From Cercis canadensis (taxonomy: Eukaryota > Streptophyta > Magnoliopsida > Fabales > Fabaceae), in contig QAOA01007183.1 of NCBI GenBank assembly GCA_003255065.1, positions 1,622,939 through 1,686,938 on the forward strand: DNA of 64,000 nucleotides, in the 5' to 3' direction. Below the pieces are notes generated by a model that searched no databases, was not told the DNA's origin, and saw only the letters and a program-made list of their open reading frames with translations. Positions 35,814 to 49,650 of this stretch are shown here, piece by piece. How positions within the stretch are numbered: the stretch's first letter is position 1; each line of letters begins with the position of its first letter. The position numbers were made by a program, and so were the translations under genes.

Positions 35814-37794
35814 GAAACAGACATTACGGCGAAGTTAATAACTGCCAACAAAAGTTTATGCTCATGACCAAGATGTTTTAGAACACACGTCACGTAGTCT
35901 TTCCAGATTCCTAATTAAAGTAATTAGCAGCCTTCTTTTCCTTTTTAAACCTTGATTATCTTTCTCCTCCGTCTATTGCTTACAATTCTGCGCGATTAGC
36001 AGCACCAACACATAATTCAGAAAATTTATTGATATGAAGAGTAAAATACTTTAGATGTTCGTAGGTATTTGATTGAATACATTTGTTTTGATATTATTTT
36101 TCATTCTTGTTTATGTAACAGAAAAGAGAGAAGGAAACAGGGAATGTATGAGCAATAAGCAATTTGCAGGGAACATGCGTGCGCATGGACAGAGAGAAAC
36201 AATTGATTGATTAAAGCTCAAATTGTTACAATTTTAACATTTTTTATATTAAAATTACGGTTGGCCGTACTAAAAGTAGAGGAAAAGGAAAAAGGCCCTC
36301 CCTCCTTCCAACTCTTTCCTTGTCACCACATAAAATATATCCCTACTAATTGCCTATTGGCCAAATTTGGCAACATGGGACCCGCTCTACTTCACAGTGA
36401 AAGGATGGCCCAGCTTCTGAGAGTGTGACGTCGGATTTCGTAGCCCCCCTCGACAACCGTGTCCCATTAATAGCAAGATTGAACATTCAATTCAAGCCCG
36501 ATATTGGCACGTCATCCATTTAGGTGGGACCTATCTTCTTGGAGAGTCCGTAGTTTTAAGTGCTCCGTGCTCGCGGCACTGACAATTGGGGAATATGGGG
36601 GAAAACAGAGAAAAATGAAAAGCCTAAAGATCAATCAAATCCAGCATTATTATTATTATTATTTAGGAACTTCCCTTCAATCAAATCCAGCATACATTCT
36701 TCAGATCTTCCTACAAATTTTGTCCCAATACCAACAAATAAGATCAAATTTGATTAATTCCTGGAAAGAATAGAACAAAACTACAATACACGGATGCGAA
36801 AAAACATTGAACAAGGAAAATAAAATCCCTAAATCTTAACAATTGGGGTTCTATACGCAAACTAATGTGACAATTTAGGGGGGATGCACCCAAAACATGA
36901 AAAGGGGACCCATTAATATAATCCCAATGGGCCCATATTGGCATTTGAATTTGATGATAAATGAAAAAGGTTTTAAGTTGAAATTGAATTGGGTAAGATG
37001 CTCACTAAAATATGGGTTGGAAGTTTTCTTTTGGAAATTATAAAAAAGGGAAAGATGGGGCATCCCCGCACATGGGATGAGGTACCCTTTTGGAAGAGGC
37101 TAATATTTAAGATTTTATTTTATTGTTAAGGTACTTTTTAGAGGAGGGCTAAACAAAAGAAAGAAAGCATCTTTTAAATTTTAATAGATGGCCAGCCTAG
37201 CCTCAACTATGAATTTCTAGTTTTAACTTTCAACTTTCAGCACTTCATGCGCCAATACTCCCCTCCGTAGACCCTCAAATTTATGGAGAATAAGAACTCT
37301 AATTTATGCGGTAAATGTTTGAATAGATTCCCATTTCATTTTTGGTATAAATTTTGATCAATTTAGTAATGTGAGCGAAAAGCTTTGTTGTTTGTTGCTT
37401 GTAAGATGTATGTAAGTGGCACTAGGGAATCCCTATTAATTTTGTCTTTTTCAACTTTGACCAAAGTTCAAATTTTACAAACACTATGTACTAGTAACTA
37501 GTCTACTTACTTTTTTGCCAAATTTTGATTGTGCACCTTTAATAGTGTAGCCTAGGAATAATGTAAATGTAATAAGAAAGATGCCAGATTATTAGTATCC
37601 AAAGTATTTCCAATATTTACCGAAAAGAAAAAACAAAGTATTTGCAAAGTAACAAAAGTGCTGGATGGACATTAATTATCCAACATGGATTTAGTTACAG
37701 TACGCAAATCACTGCTTTGAATCTGCTCCAAAAACAGCAGACAGCACTTCGTAAATATCTGAAAGAGCAAGGGTAGTTTGTAAACGTGGTCATT

Positions 37795-37801
37795 ATAAAA
37801 C
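37795..37801 (+). promoter_or_regulatory. Probable TATA box of the SAUR gene
   Basis: TTATAAA lies about 105 bp upstream of the ATG at 37902, a normal promoter geometry for a short-leader plant gene. Confidence 0.5.
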
Positions 37802-37901
37802 CATTAGCCCTTCCTCGGTTACAATCCCCCGCAGATTTCCCGGCTTTAAGAAAATAAAAGAAAGGAAAAGAAGCAGAAAGCGAACAAGGTTAGTAGTGAA
37901 A

Positions 37902-38330
37902 ATGTCAGCCGGAGTTGGAAAATGCAGCAAAATCCGGCACATTGTTAGGCTGCGGCAAATGCTGCGACGGTGGCGCAACAAGGCCCGCATGTCAGCAAAT
38001 CGTACACCGTCTGATGTGCCAGCAGGGCACGTGGCAGTGTGCGTGGGCGCGAACTATAGGAGATTTGTGGTGCGGGCGACGTACCTGAACCACCCAGTGT
38101 TCAAGAAGCTACTGGTTGAAGCAGAGGAAGAGTACGGGTTCTGTAACCATGGGCCATTGGCGATCCCGTGTGAGGAAGCAGTGTTTGAAGAGGTACTCGG
38201 CTTCATTTCACGATCCGACTCAGCAAACTTGTCCCGATTCGTGAACCTTGACGACTTTCACAGGTACTGCCACCTCGGAATTAGGACCAATTTCGACTTG
38301 TGGCCCGAATCTCGACCTCTGCTTCACTGA
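37902..38330 (+). CDS. SAUR family auxin-responsive protein
   Basis: An intronless 142-residue protein. The N-terminus is basic (KIRHIVRLRQMLRRWRNKAR, about 10-29). The SAUR core at about 37-103 includes DVPAGHVAVCVG, RRFVVRATYLNHPVFKKLL, AEEEYGF and GPLAIPCEEAVFEEVL. The tail FDLWPESRPLLH is typical of the SAUR49/52/53/69 subgroup. SAURs of the main class inhibit PP2C.D phosphatases and so activate plasma-membrane proton pumps in cell expansion. The ATG at 37902 was chosen because family similarity starts with MSAG..KCSKIRHI; a GTG six bases upstream is not a eukaryotic start. It lies between ARF5 and the FPP gene, as in the Arabidopsis MP region as I recall it. Intact. Confidence 0.93.
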   Translation: MSAGVGKCSKIRHIVRLRQMLRRWRNKARMSANRTPSDVPAGHVAVCVGANYRRFVVRATYLNHPVFKKLLVEAEEEYGFCNHGPLAIPCEEAVFEEVLGFISRSDSANLSRFVNLDDFHRYCHLGIRTNFDLWPESRPLLH

Positions 38331-41300
38331 CAACAACTATTTCGTACCGGAAAAACGAAAACCCACTTTGATTCTCGCCCGGCTCATGCAAATCAACCTT
38401 ACGGGTAACTCGCATGAGTTATCCCACTTGCTTAATTTCCAAAAGTAAATACCAATACGGCCTTCTACTAGCTTGGTCCAGGAACAGAGCGAGCTTTAGT
38501 GTATTTACAATTTTACATATACATTCTTATCAAGCTCCGGAGAATGCCAAGGAGATGGCAAATGGGTGGGATGGGAGAGTCATCCACCGAGTCGTCCCAG
38601 GTTCGAATCGGAGTGGAGGCAGCCAATTCAATTTCAGTTTCAAGGCCATGTTGAGCGCAGATAATCATGCCATTGGGGTAACTTTTGTAAATTATGTCAT
38701 TTATTTTATTGATTTATCCAAATGAAATTGTAGAAAATTTTCAATTTTTACTATGGGAACCAACCATGAACCATGTTTGACAAATAAATTATACAAATAG
38801 TTTTTCTCCATTCCCTGCATTTTTTCTTTTTTCGATTTTGGGTTTGTTTAAAATATCAATTGTTTGTTTTTGTGGACGGAAAATCATGTCATTGGTAGCC
38901 GTTGTGGGAGTTACAATGACACCAATCCACGTGAAACCAAAAGCAAAGTCTCCTGTTTGCTGTGTTTCACCTGATTCCAGTTTGTCCCAGTCCTTGACTA
39001 GCAAATTCTATATGGCAAATTGTTAAATACCATATATCATAAGCAAATTAATTATTGAAATAATTTAATTATTTGTTTTATTTAATTCACATATATATTA
39101 AACAAAATAATTGACATATATTATTTTAATTGTCAATTTTATTTTTATAGTATAAAAATATCACAAGTGATTTTTTACATTTTTTAAAACAAATTCACTT
39201 AAAGCCTTTTTCTTAATAATTAGAGTTAACAATTACAAACTTCATGGTTTACATGAGACAAATCCTGTCCACTCCACCATTTTCCATAGGAAACAATCCC
39301 TTACTAGGTTACCAGAAAACACAAAAAGAAAAGAAAAAGTAAACAATCCCTTTCAATTTTGTTTTTTTCAAAAGAAGAAAACCAAGTCCCAAGTCCCAAA
39401 TTGAATGACTAGTAATTTGATCAAAATATTAACATTTTGTGAGATGAGGTTGCATTTGGTACCGAGGGCGTGGATCAGCTGCAGTGGATAAAACCTTCCG
39501 TTTTATAGCGCCAGATTAATTTCTGTGTTTATTTCCAAGTTGCAATAAGGAGCAGCGGCAGCGGTGCCTGCACTGCAGCTTCCTTGGAAAAAAAAAAAAG
39601 GAACATTTTGAAATGGTATATTTAAACTTTTAAAGGAGGGGCTATAACCTATAGTATATTATGATGTTCAAAATGAGTTGGAACACGAAACCACGAGCCC
39701 TGAACAAAATGACAAGCTTTAAGTGACCTAAAACAGAATATGCAGTAGGCCAAAGGCCCAACACCAAATCAAGTTAAATCTTTGACAAAATATTACCCAA
39801 CGCCAAGAACATGGGTGTCACAATCATTGCTTCTTTGTTTACTGAGTCTTTCAGCGTAAGACATTGAAACTAAACAACAAATTTCACCAATTTGCATACT
39901 TGTCTAATTTTAGGTACTAAGCAAATTAATTATATGCTGGAACTAGTAAGAAGCATCGGTAGTGGAAGGCCTTATCACTTATTTTTCTTTTTCATTTTTT
40001 TCCCCAAACTGAAAGGAACATCATTAGAATTGGATTGGATTCAGAAAGAGAAAGCTCAGCCCATCCAATAGAATTGGTGCCTAGGTGACCCAAATCTGCA
40101 TTCCAACTGAATAATGAGATTACTGATTACTGGTTAGCCTGGAATTGGATTCTCTTTCATTTCAAATGCTAATAACTTTGATTATTTCTTCTAAATTATG
40201 CTACCATTATTCCTGTAGATACCAATCTTTTTGATTCATTATTTTCAGGCCCATTTTATCAAAGACCCATATCATCAAATCTCCATCTTAAATATTCTCA
40301 TCATATTTTTTAATTCTCTTCTACAAATAGTTCTCAGCAATATGTATATAAATTTTTGTTTCCCTCAGCATTTACTATCCTATTTAACTTGGATCGTACT
40401 AACTTAAGCTTCGAAGCTCAAACATCACCACCTGACTCTTAGTTCACTTGTTACTGTGTAGTTAATCCACTCTAGGTCCGACCTCATCCATATTTCCGAC
40501 CTTCAACTCATATTAGGCATTGTCAATTCCTAAAACCTCAACCATGCCTTACTTATATAAAAATCACTCCATGATACCGGAGTTTATCATCAAGATTTCA
40601 ACACTAGAAGGTTTTGAATGTTTCGTTTTTCTTTTTTCTCTTCCCTCAATTAACATCGGGAAATAATGAACTTTCCAATTGGAGCACATGCTTTTGTCAG
40701 GAGATATCTTACGAGGGATAGTGGTATACACATGGAGAATATGAGTGTTTGTGGCACATGTGAGGTCTAGTTATCAAACACTAGACCCGATAGATGCATG
40801 AAAACTATCAAGTAAAACCTTTTACCAAAAATGTAGCTAAAGTTTCATGTCTTTTCTCCACCATTTTGCATCCTTCAACAACAATGTAATCACTAGTGAG
40901 CAAGATTCCGAATGTCCAAATATTCCAAAAAGAAGGCACAAAATTTGTTCGTCACTGGGATTGAAAACGTTATGACATCTAACCTCAATGAGTTTGACGC
41001 ATCACACACAAAATAAGTGAAATTTTAGGATATCTTTTGGAAAGTAGACAAGATCAAATTGAATTCGACGAAAACAAAAAAACACATATTGAAGAACAAA
41101 AACACTGGTCCTTTTTTTCTTTTGTAATGGCGAAAACATTGGTCCATTGGTCTTGGAATACCTAGAACACCTAAGATTGGACGTGAAATGCACAAACCTG
41201 CTTATAAAATTTTTGGGCTTACATCAACAAATTGTAGAAATTATTAAAACCATGACCAGATTGAGAAACGCTAATGCCTAGGCCCATATTGGTAATATGC

Positions 41301-43396
41301 TATCACGTCTGGAATTGCCTAGTCCAGAATACGCTGCTTGGTCCTTTCTATTTATAAACTGAAAGGGTGTTTGAAGCCCAATAACACGATGGCTTCAAAA
41401 GTGTTTTAAACAGAAAAATGGAAAAACATAGCCCAAATATCAGATACCAGAAAATGAAAACTTATTTTATTTTACTTTTTTAATATTTAAAAAAGGGACT
41501 ACTATAATGCTTCTCCCTACTTGTTTTCCTCTTTGATAGATTCAAGAAGAAGAGAAGGGTGAATTCAACGGTGGCTTCCCGGGAAAATAAAATAAAATTT
41601 CTTGCTATATATTAATGGATATCATACTACTTTATATCAACTCAGATATCGTTACCTGAGCCATATAAAAAAAAATAAAAAATCTAATTGCATTCATGTG
41701 TTGTTGCATGACTAAAAAAGCCATGGTTTCCAACCATGTAATGTCCTCTGTCTTGTATTATTGCTGGTCCCAAATCGTTGACGCGTACGTTTTGCTCTTT
41801 AATTTCGACTTTCGATAGATTGATAGAATCGACCATAAACAGATAAGTCTCATTCACAAGTCAGAAGTGCACGAGGCATTTTACTTAAGTAGAAGAATAA
41901 CCTCCCCCCCTCAAAAAAAAAAAAAAAAAAAANAGGAAAAAACTGTTTTCGCATAGAAATTAAAGATTTCAATGTTGAAAGGTGATTCTTGGAATAACTA
42001 GTTGAGTTACATGAAAATAACTCATATTTTTTTTTATATATTTTTGGTGTGTTTTTAAAACCTTTGAGGAATTGGGATGTAGATGTGAAAATTATAAATG
42101 TGATACTGTAAATGGCAGATAATAGGTATAGGATGCAGAAAAGGAACTAGGGAAAGTGGCAAATGAAAAAGTGGTACTAAAAAATTGATGTAGCTTGGGA
42201 GACGATCGAGTGTATTTAATTTCGATGCCGGTTGTTAGAGACCCAAAACTGCAGAAAATCCCAATGTCGCTTTTCGTTATCAGTCGTACCCTTGCAGCTT
42301 TTGCTTTGATCTCATAAGCTGTCCTAGCACCTTTGTCTTAACATAAGCCTTCATTTCAGCAAGAAACGAAAAAATTATTGGACACTAACTAATGAGCTCA
42401 TCTTGACCATAAACAAAATGTAGCCACAAATTCAATGGTCCACATTCCCGATCAATAAGAAGAACCGACTAGGTCAGGTCAGGTTAGGGAGATTTCCAAC
42501 AAAAAGAAAAAAACTTATATAGGTTAGAGAAGAGATAAATTTCTTATCTTTTTTTTTGTAAGTTTTTTGTTGTTGTTGGTTGCCAAAGAATGGCATGTGA
42601 AGCTTGAAAACGTGGAGGTGCAGTATAATGTCCAAGATTTGCAGGTGAGGCCACTAAAAAGTGTAGAAGTGGGCGTGACTATAGCCCCTCCACTGTACTT
42701 ATTGCCAAAACAATTGAGAAGGCAACAATCATGAGGCACACTTTGTATGGCTGCTTCGTGAATGTGGACGAGCTCGGGACTTGGGGTTCTCCATCTTCAA
42801 ACTAGAATCCATTCAGCTAAATGGACCACTCTCTGCCATGCATCACTTCCTTGCCACCTTTTCTCTCTTGTACAGTTACCTCATTTCTAAATGTTTAACA
42901 GCAATTTTACACCACCGACGGGATAAAAACGTCCATGGACACTAAAGCTAAAGCATATATAGGAAAGATAGGCAAATAATTTGCATATTCTTTTGTTCCT
43001 TGGGACATCTGGATAATAACATGTGTCTTCTTTTTCTTGTTTTGTCGTTTCTTTTGGTCTGTGGGACTGTTAACAGAAGCAAGCTTATTATCAATGAAAA
43101 TAGTCAAATCTATTCTAATTTGATGAATGATGATGATTTGTAATTATGATAAAAATATCACATTGACAACAATAACAGTCGCTTGAAATTAACACGTTCG
43201 AGGCTAAAAGTTGAATGTCAAACGTTGCTTATGATGCTGCTGGCTGTTCTTTTTCTAAATTGTAGTAATTAATAAATGTGGCCCACCATTGCTTTCAAAG
43301 GTTGTTTGTCTTCTAGTCCTGTAAAGTAAATATCTAGAAGCACACTTTTTAACTGTTAATTTGCCCCTAATATACAGTTGTTGGAATTGTTTTTAG

Positions 43397-43871
43397 ATTT
43401 AAATATATTATATGTCTTATAGTTTAAATAAATTTTAAATCAGGTGTTTATAATTTTTTTTATCATTATAGTTTAAAATTTTTTTAATTGGGTTTTTACC
43501 GTCATCACCAGTTATAAATTTGTCAGTTTAGTGCTGGCATAGCAAATAACTTATTTATGTGGCAATAAAAGAAATTGACATTATGCTAAAATGGTACAAA
43601 AATTGTTATCTCATCAACTTTTTAATGCAATTTTTTGAACTAAAATTTGATGAAATGATAATTTTTATGCTACTTTGACACCACATTAACTTCTTTTATT
43701 GTTATATAGACAAATCATTTGCTATATTAATAATAAATTGATGAAATTATAATCAGAGGGTGATAGCAGTGACCCAATTTAAAAAAATTTAAACTATAAA
43801 GACTAAAAAAAAATTATAAAAACTTAATTCAAAATTTATTTAAACTATAAGGACTTATAATATATTTAAAC
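43397..43871. mobile_element. Foldback MITE-like element, copy 2 of the family
   Basis: About 475 bp with the same terminal design as 32236-32642. The left end reads ATTTAAATATATTATATG and continues AGTTTAAATAAATTTTAAAT; the right end is the near reverse complement, ending TATAATATATTTAAAC. The interior phrase TTTGTCAGTTTAGTGCTGG matches copy 1 in part. No coding capacity. Confidence 0.65.
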
Positions 43872-46800
43872 ATTGTTTTAGTATCCTGAATGGGAAGACC
43901 AAACCAGACCAGACAAGAGCAGATAGTGGGGAGGATTCGGAAATGGCAAAAAGTATACAGTATTATTGTGCATTGGCGAAGTTATGGTAATGGCTAACAA
44001 AATTACAACAACTGCATATGAGGCAATTGAAACCAATATCATGCACAAGCTACGAGCTTTGTGTTGATAGGAGGTATCTTACACACAGATACATCAATGT
44101 CGAGGTGGGAAACACAATTGTTATATATTATATACCCAGTAATGAAACAAATTGCAACTTTCTCGATTTTTTTTTTTTTTTACGTGTAGCTTTAGCAAAC
44201 TTCATATAGGAATAAACTAAATATTAATGTAATAAATAATTTAAAACACTAAGCTAAGCCTAAGAGATGGGGGTGAGGCAGTAAAGAAATGGGCCATAGT
44301 ATAGTTAGCCCCAGCCCTCAGTAATACGAGATGAGGGAATTAAAAGGAAGGGCCCAGCTCTGAAAGAGTTGGATTTGTGTCAAATCAAAAGTCCTTGGAT
44401 TAGATGATATGTATGTTTTCTGGCAAGCTTTTTGTGTGGACGCTTTGGAGCAGCTTAATTAGGCAAAACCCAACAGTTTTACCTCATATAATCACCGTAC
44501 CAGACCTAGAACTAGCATGCACCGCACTGCACTGGGACCAACCAAGTTAGTTAATTCCATATTTTTATTAGGTCTATTTTATCCCTAAAACTTTAAAACA
44601 TTACAAAGAATTCTCATTAATTTTTAAAATGTGAAAAAAAACCCACAATAGTAGACAGATGTCCAAAAGTAAACCAAAAGCAATACGTGTAATGCAAGTG
44701 ATGTCATTAACAAACTCAATTCATTCAAAAATTTTAGAATTAATAACACTTAATTGTTGAGAATTTAGGCATTAATGAGTGTCATGTGTTTCACACGGAA
44801 TGTTTTTCGTCAAATTTTGGATGGTTATCCATAGAAGTGAATATTCTGTACATTTTAATAGTTAATGAAAATTTCTTGTAACGTTTTAAATTTTTGAAGA
44901 TGAAACGCAAGTGACACTGGGATAGATTAGACTTTTTCCTTTTTATTATATCTTACCTTTTCTAGTATTCACCACCCACATACGTCTCCTTGCGCCTATA
45001 TTACTTCTCTCTCTCGTAAACAATATATTTTTGCACTATGATTGAAATCAAGTATAGAATATTTGAGATTGTGGATCGTAAATAGGATAAACTACACATG
45101 GTAATTCATAGGTAGAGGGAAAAGAGGAACACCACAAAATTGCTATTAGAGTGAAAATTGGCTTCATTGTGATATGGTAAGTTAGGAAAATGAGAGTGAA
45201 AATTGAAAAAAGAAAAAGAAATAAAGTGCAGATAGATAGATAGATTGCTTGTACAAGTACCAAAGGCAAATCGAATCCAAAGAAAGCATGGAAGGGAAGG
45301 TCGAAAGAAATGAAAAAGAAAGACATAAACACAAGGTTTGGCATCATAGAAAGTGAGGTAAAGGTGTATGGGTGTGGACAATGGGTCCCCATAAGGTATA
45401 ATTTGATGCTATAATATTTACCCCATTCAGCCCCGCATCTATAAAATCCTCTCGTAACAATAAAGCAAAGGTTGAAAACGCATAGCTATACAATTATTAA
45501 AAATGACGCTCCATGTTTGTTGGCTATCATTCTATTCCCACTACATAACGCTGTTCACCACTACCACTAAAATGAATTCAAAGATTACCTAATTTACTTT
45601 TTCTTCACTAAAATAAGTAAAACAGGTTTACCTAAATTACTTACTGCAACGACTTTTTTCTTTTTCTTAATCATTTAGGACACAGTTATTGATCAAAACC
45701 AAATCCGTATTTTGCTCCGGTACTCTCGACTTTGGAGTACAATCCAATAAATTGCCAAGTGCCAACATCACAACCTTTTTCACATCAAATGCATATAAAC
45801 AATTATTCCCAGAAAATAAATTTGTAATTGGAGATGCACATGGACATGGCTGCTACTTTGGGAAAATTGCAAGCGGTGACAGTGAGGTTCCCTAAGCCGG
45901 TGCTTGCCAAATTTGCACATCTTTTCACATTTCATGCGTGTGCCATAAAAAACATATGCATTTCTGCCTCGCTTACTGTCAGTAAATTAATGCTATTTCT
46001 ATAATCTAATTATGTCACAACTAAAATTTTGTTTTATGAATCAGCAATCCTCAACTACCCAACATTAATTAATTATTAATTATCTAATATATGAAAACTG
46101 CAATGGAATACAAATATTTGGCGACAAAAATCAAACTAAATTAAATAGAGAAAAACAACAAAAAGAAAAAAAGAATAGAGGAAAGCCCAGAGACACAGTA
46201 TTGTCCGTTTTCCTGTCGCATTTGCCTTATTAATTTTATTTCAGAATGCTATCATTCGAGCTGGCAGATTCAATTTTTTTCTTCGTCAATTCAACAGACA
46301 GCCACCACCAGGAAGTATCTAATTATTTCATTATTTTATAAGTAACAGTTTATAGGAAACGGGATATAAATATAATTAAATACCCGAGATTGGTAGATGA
46401 GATAACCCTGGACAACTTAAACCCGAGATTAATATCTGGTATGTATGTAACAGAATAGAGATGAGTAAGAGCATGGATACGATCATAGATTTGTAGTGAT
46501 TGAAAATCATAGGTGGGGACAAGTTATTAAAATGGAGTGGCAGTGTCACCGTCGGGGGCATCATATATCCAAATCGTAATTGTTATAATTGTGAATGTGT
46601 GTAATTATATGATGATTAAGCAGTGGGTGATGTTGATGTGTTGGAATTATTAATAGTATTATATACCTCTAATGAATACTAACGAGTAATGATTGTAAAA
46701 GACAAAGTCACAAAGGGGGTAAGTCTAAAGTAAGCATGAAACCAATAGAGCAATTTTAACAAGGAAACTTTTAATGGGATGGGCACCACAATCCACCATG

Positions 46801-49365
46801 ACATAAAATCTATATCACTTCACTTGTGCTCGGTCTGAGATGTATGGACATGATGGGATTTGCTCTTGTTCCTTTCTACGCAAAACCCCGGTTGGTGATT
46901 GAAATTAATTAATCATGAAAAGCTATTTGATTACGACAAATCACATTTGTCTTTGATTAGTGGATAATAAATACTTTTAATCTGGTTGTTAGCTCGTTGC
47001 TTTACTACTCCTTTTATATCTGTATCTATGGTGATGTCATTTCAATTTTCAAGCTCTACCTTCTTAATCATATCAACCTCAAGAGTCATACACTAAAAAA
47101 AGGATTTGTTGCAAGCGAATGGTATTCTATTCTCCCCTCCTTCAATTATATTTTATTTCCCTCTGATGCCTGGAATTTGATAGAGTTTTGTGAAGATAAG
47201 ACATGTGTGAACGGGTGGGTCTTCGCATCTCAACACCCATATCTAATTAACCTAAATGATATGCCATTCCAAGAAAATGCCAAAATAAGAAACTTCATTG
47301 GATCCAATTCTGATTAATACGTAGCAATTAAGGATTTAAGTAAGAAATAGTTTAGGTGAAGAAGCCAAATAACCAACAAGGATCGCAAGTGGAGATCGTG
47401 TCAATTTCCTCAACTCTATGATGCATCCAGTTTCTTTAACTCTACACGAAAACTGCAGCTGCTCCACACATATATCATACTTGGCAAATACAAAATTAAA
47501 GGCTATTTGAAATCAAGTTCAGTGCTTTTAATACACGAGGCTACCTGAATAATAATAAAGGTTAAAGAAGAGTAGCACTACTTCATTATTTTTATTGGGA
47601 GAGTTTAGCAAGGCTCACCTTTTAAAATTGATGTTATTATGAAATTTTTAAAAAATAAAATATTCAATGTGAATTAAAATAATTATTATTTTTTTATAAA
47701 ATGTATAAACAGAATAATACAAGAAAGTGTCAAATTAAAAATAATAAAAACTAATAATTTTTTTAATATAATTAAATTTAAATTCTATCAACACAATTTA
47801 ATTTTTTAAGATATTGAATTTTAAAATATAGATTATGCCAAAACTTGATGGAGTATATAGCTTAGCATTCACGTAAATAAGTAAAAATGGGCAATTTTCC
47901 CCCCCTTTTTGTGGGTTGAAAAAAGTGTCTATACTTATTCCTTGGTGTCACAATTCGCAAGCTTCAAGAGAAAAGCATGTCAAGGGCGTGGAAGGCATTC
48001 CAAGAATGGCGAAGGAGGAATTTGTCAAAAGGTGTAAAACATGGTTTTTGTTATTAAAAAAAAGAAAGGAAAATCAGAAAAACAAAATAGTGGGTAGTGT
48101 TTTTGTTAACGGTGATGCGCCAATGGCATGGTTTGTTCTAATGTGGTTAAAATTTGGACGTCGTTACATTAGCAGCGACGGTTCTCTTTCTTCTCATTTT
48201 GTTTTTTTTTGGGTGTGTGTGTAATAATCTCATCTCTCTGCCGACGCAGTGAGGTAAGGTTGGATAATTAGGGCCTAAGCAGCCGTTTAATATATAACGT
48301 GGTCGCTTTCTGATGACGCGTGTCTCACAAGCCCTTGGAGTGGGGTTACGTGGTCCCCGCATTCTGAAAGCAAAATGCAACGCAATTACGCAACACCAAT
48401 ACGTGGGTGCGTGGGACCACGCGTCTATCTTTTTCATTTTTTTTCACCTCATTGGATTCCCTCTCTTGCAGCTGTCCAGTTCCCACTGGTCTGTTTCCTT
48501 TTATTTTTGTTTCCAGGGGTTTTCTTTCCATTTATTATTATTATTATTATTACAGGCTACTGTTCCTGTGAATATGATTCGCAACAAAAAAGTTCTTTTT
48601 CCCCCTCAAAAGAGATACAGCTCTCTGAAGTTGGGCCATTTGGGCTGAGAGGCCCAGCAGCAGAGGCGCTACAGAAGTTGTAAGGGTCCCACTCGGTGGG
48701 TCAACCATTTTTTGTAACCGGGGCCTGGTGCGTATGGGCATGAACTCATGTCTCATGGACATGGTTACAGTGCATTACTACAAATGTTGGTCGTTGATTG
48801 GTCAACGTGTCTTTCCTAAAAAACGGAAAAACTAAACTCCCCTCCCGCGGGTATCTTAAATTGTTTATTAACAAGTGATAATGGGTGCGTTTCTCGTATT
48901 CGTATAAATTATCATATTACCAATTCCAAATTCTCACATTGAGCATGTCAATATAACTATATAATCAGCATTAATACCATAATGACAGATGGTGATGATG
49001 GGTCGGCGTCGAGGGAATTGCGAATGTCCGGATGTGGCGAAGCAAACCTGGGCAGAATATAGACTTTTTATACTGAGATCCCTGTCAACAAGACAGAATT
49101 CAGAAGCTATGCTAGGCCTAGGCCTAGGTCTTACACACAATCTGAGGCGCTAAACTCTCACGCTCTCCTATCTCTTCCAAACTTCATACTGAATACTTGA
49201 TGCATTTATGGTCGCCGTCCCGTGCAACATTCAAAATTTTGAATTCTCCCCAACTCCAACCCACCCAGTGTATATACAAACATTATTTAAGAATGATAGG
49301 TGCTTCTTAAGTTATATTTGGTATTTTTTTAGATAGTATTACCTTTATTTAATTGGGTAGGTTTT

Positions 49366-49650
49366 GATGAAATTCACTTAATAATTATGGTGTTGTTATA
49401 AATATTTAAAAAAATTAAATTATTTAGTATGTGATAGAATACATAATTCTTTATAAAATATAAGAATATCATGATATAAAAAAAAATATCAAATTCTATT
49501 TTTGGCAAATATTTAAATTTTTTTTATTTAACACACTGTTTTATATCATGTTATTTTTACAATTTATATGAAATTGTATATTCTATCACATATTATATGA
49601 CTAAACTTTTTATGATTTTTGCAATGACACAAAATTCGATATCTGAATCC
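49366..49650. mobile_element. AT-rich foldback (MITE-like) element
   Basis: The left arm (TAGTATGTGATAGAATACAT near 49424) and the reverse complement of the right arm (ATATGTGATAGAATATACAA near 49583-49602) match over about 60 bp, including a shared ATCATGATATAAAA-like block. It would form a long hairpin. The exact ends are not resolved. Confidence 0.5.

Larger units (their letters stand above)
23960..37794. other. Spacer of about 14 kb between ARF5 and SAUR, no convincing gene
   Basis: Divergent promoters of ARF5 (-) and the SAUR (+) bound this region. Frames above 60 codons (for example 29175-29378, 29458-29658, 33087-33284, 35119-35316, 36504-36773) have no recognised family and look like chance frames. 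It holds a foldback element at 24958-25260, a duplicated join at 28099-28453, a (GA)n tract near 30391-30415, a second foldback element at 32236-32642, an (AT)n run at 35779-35810, and N characters at 28276, 31651 and 32603. Long-range ARF5 regulatory DNA could be here, but I cannot show it. Confidence 0.5.

Noticed and set aside
38589..38620. tRNA gene suggested by GGTTCGAATC
   Set aside because: The T-arm stem does not pair, and no acceptor stem or anticodon arm can be drawn.
45048..45392. 114-codon minus-strand hydrophobic frame
   Set aside because: Rich in Phe, Ser, Leu and Ile because of a GA-rich plus strand, with no motif and no promoter context.
46997..47317. 106-codon plus-strand frame
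   Set aside because: No recognisable family or motif, AT-driven composition, and no splice or promoter evidence.
48147..48648. Overlapping frames on both strands in the less AT-rich part of the SAUR-FPP spacer
   Set aside because: Several frames are open at once on both strands, no protein family was recognised, and the higher GC alone explains the openness.
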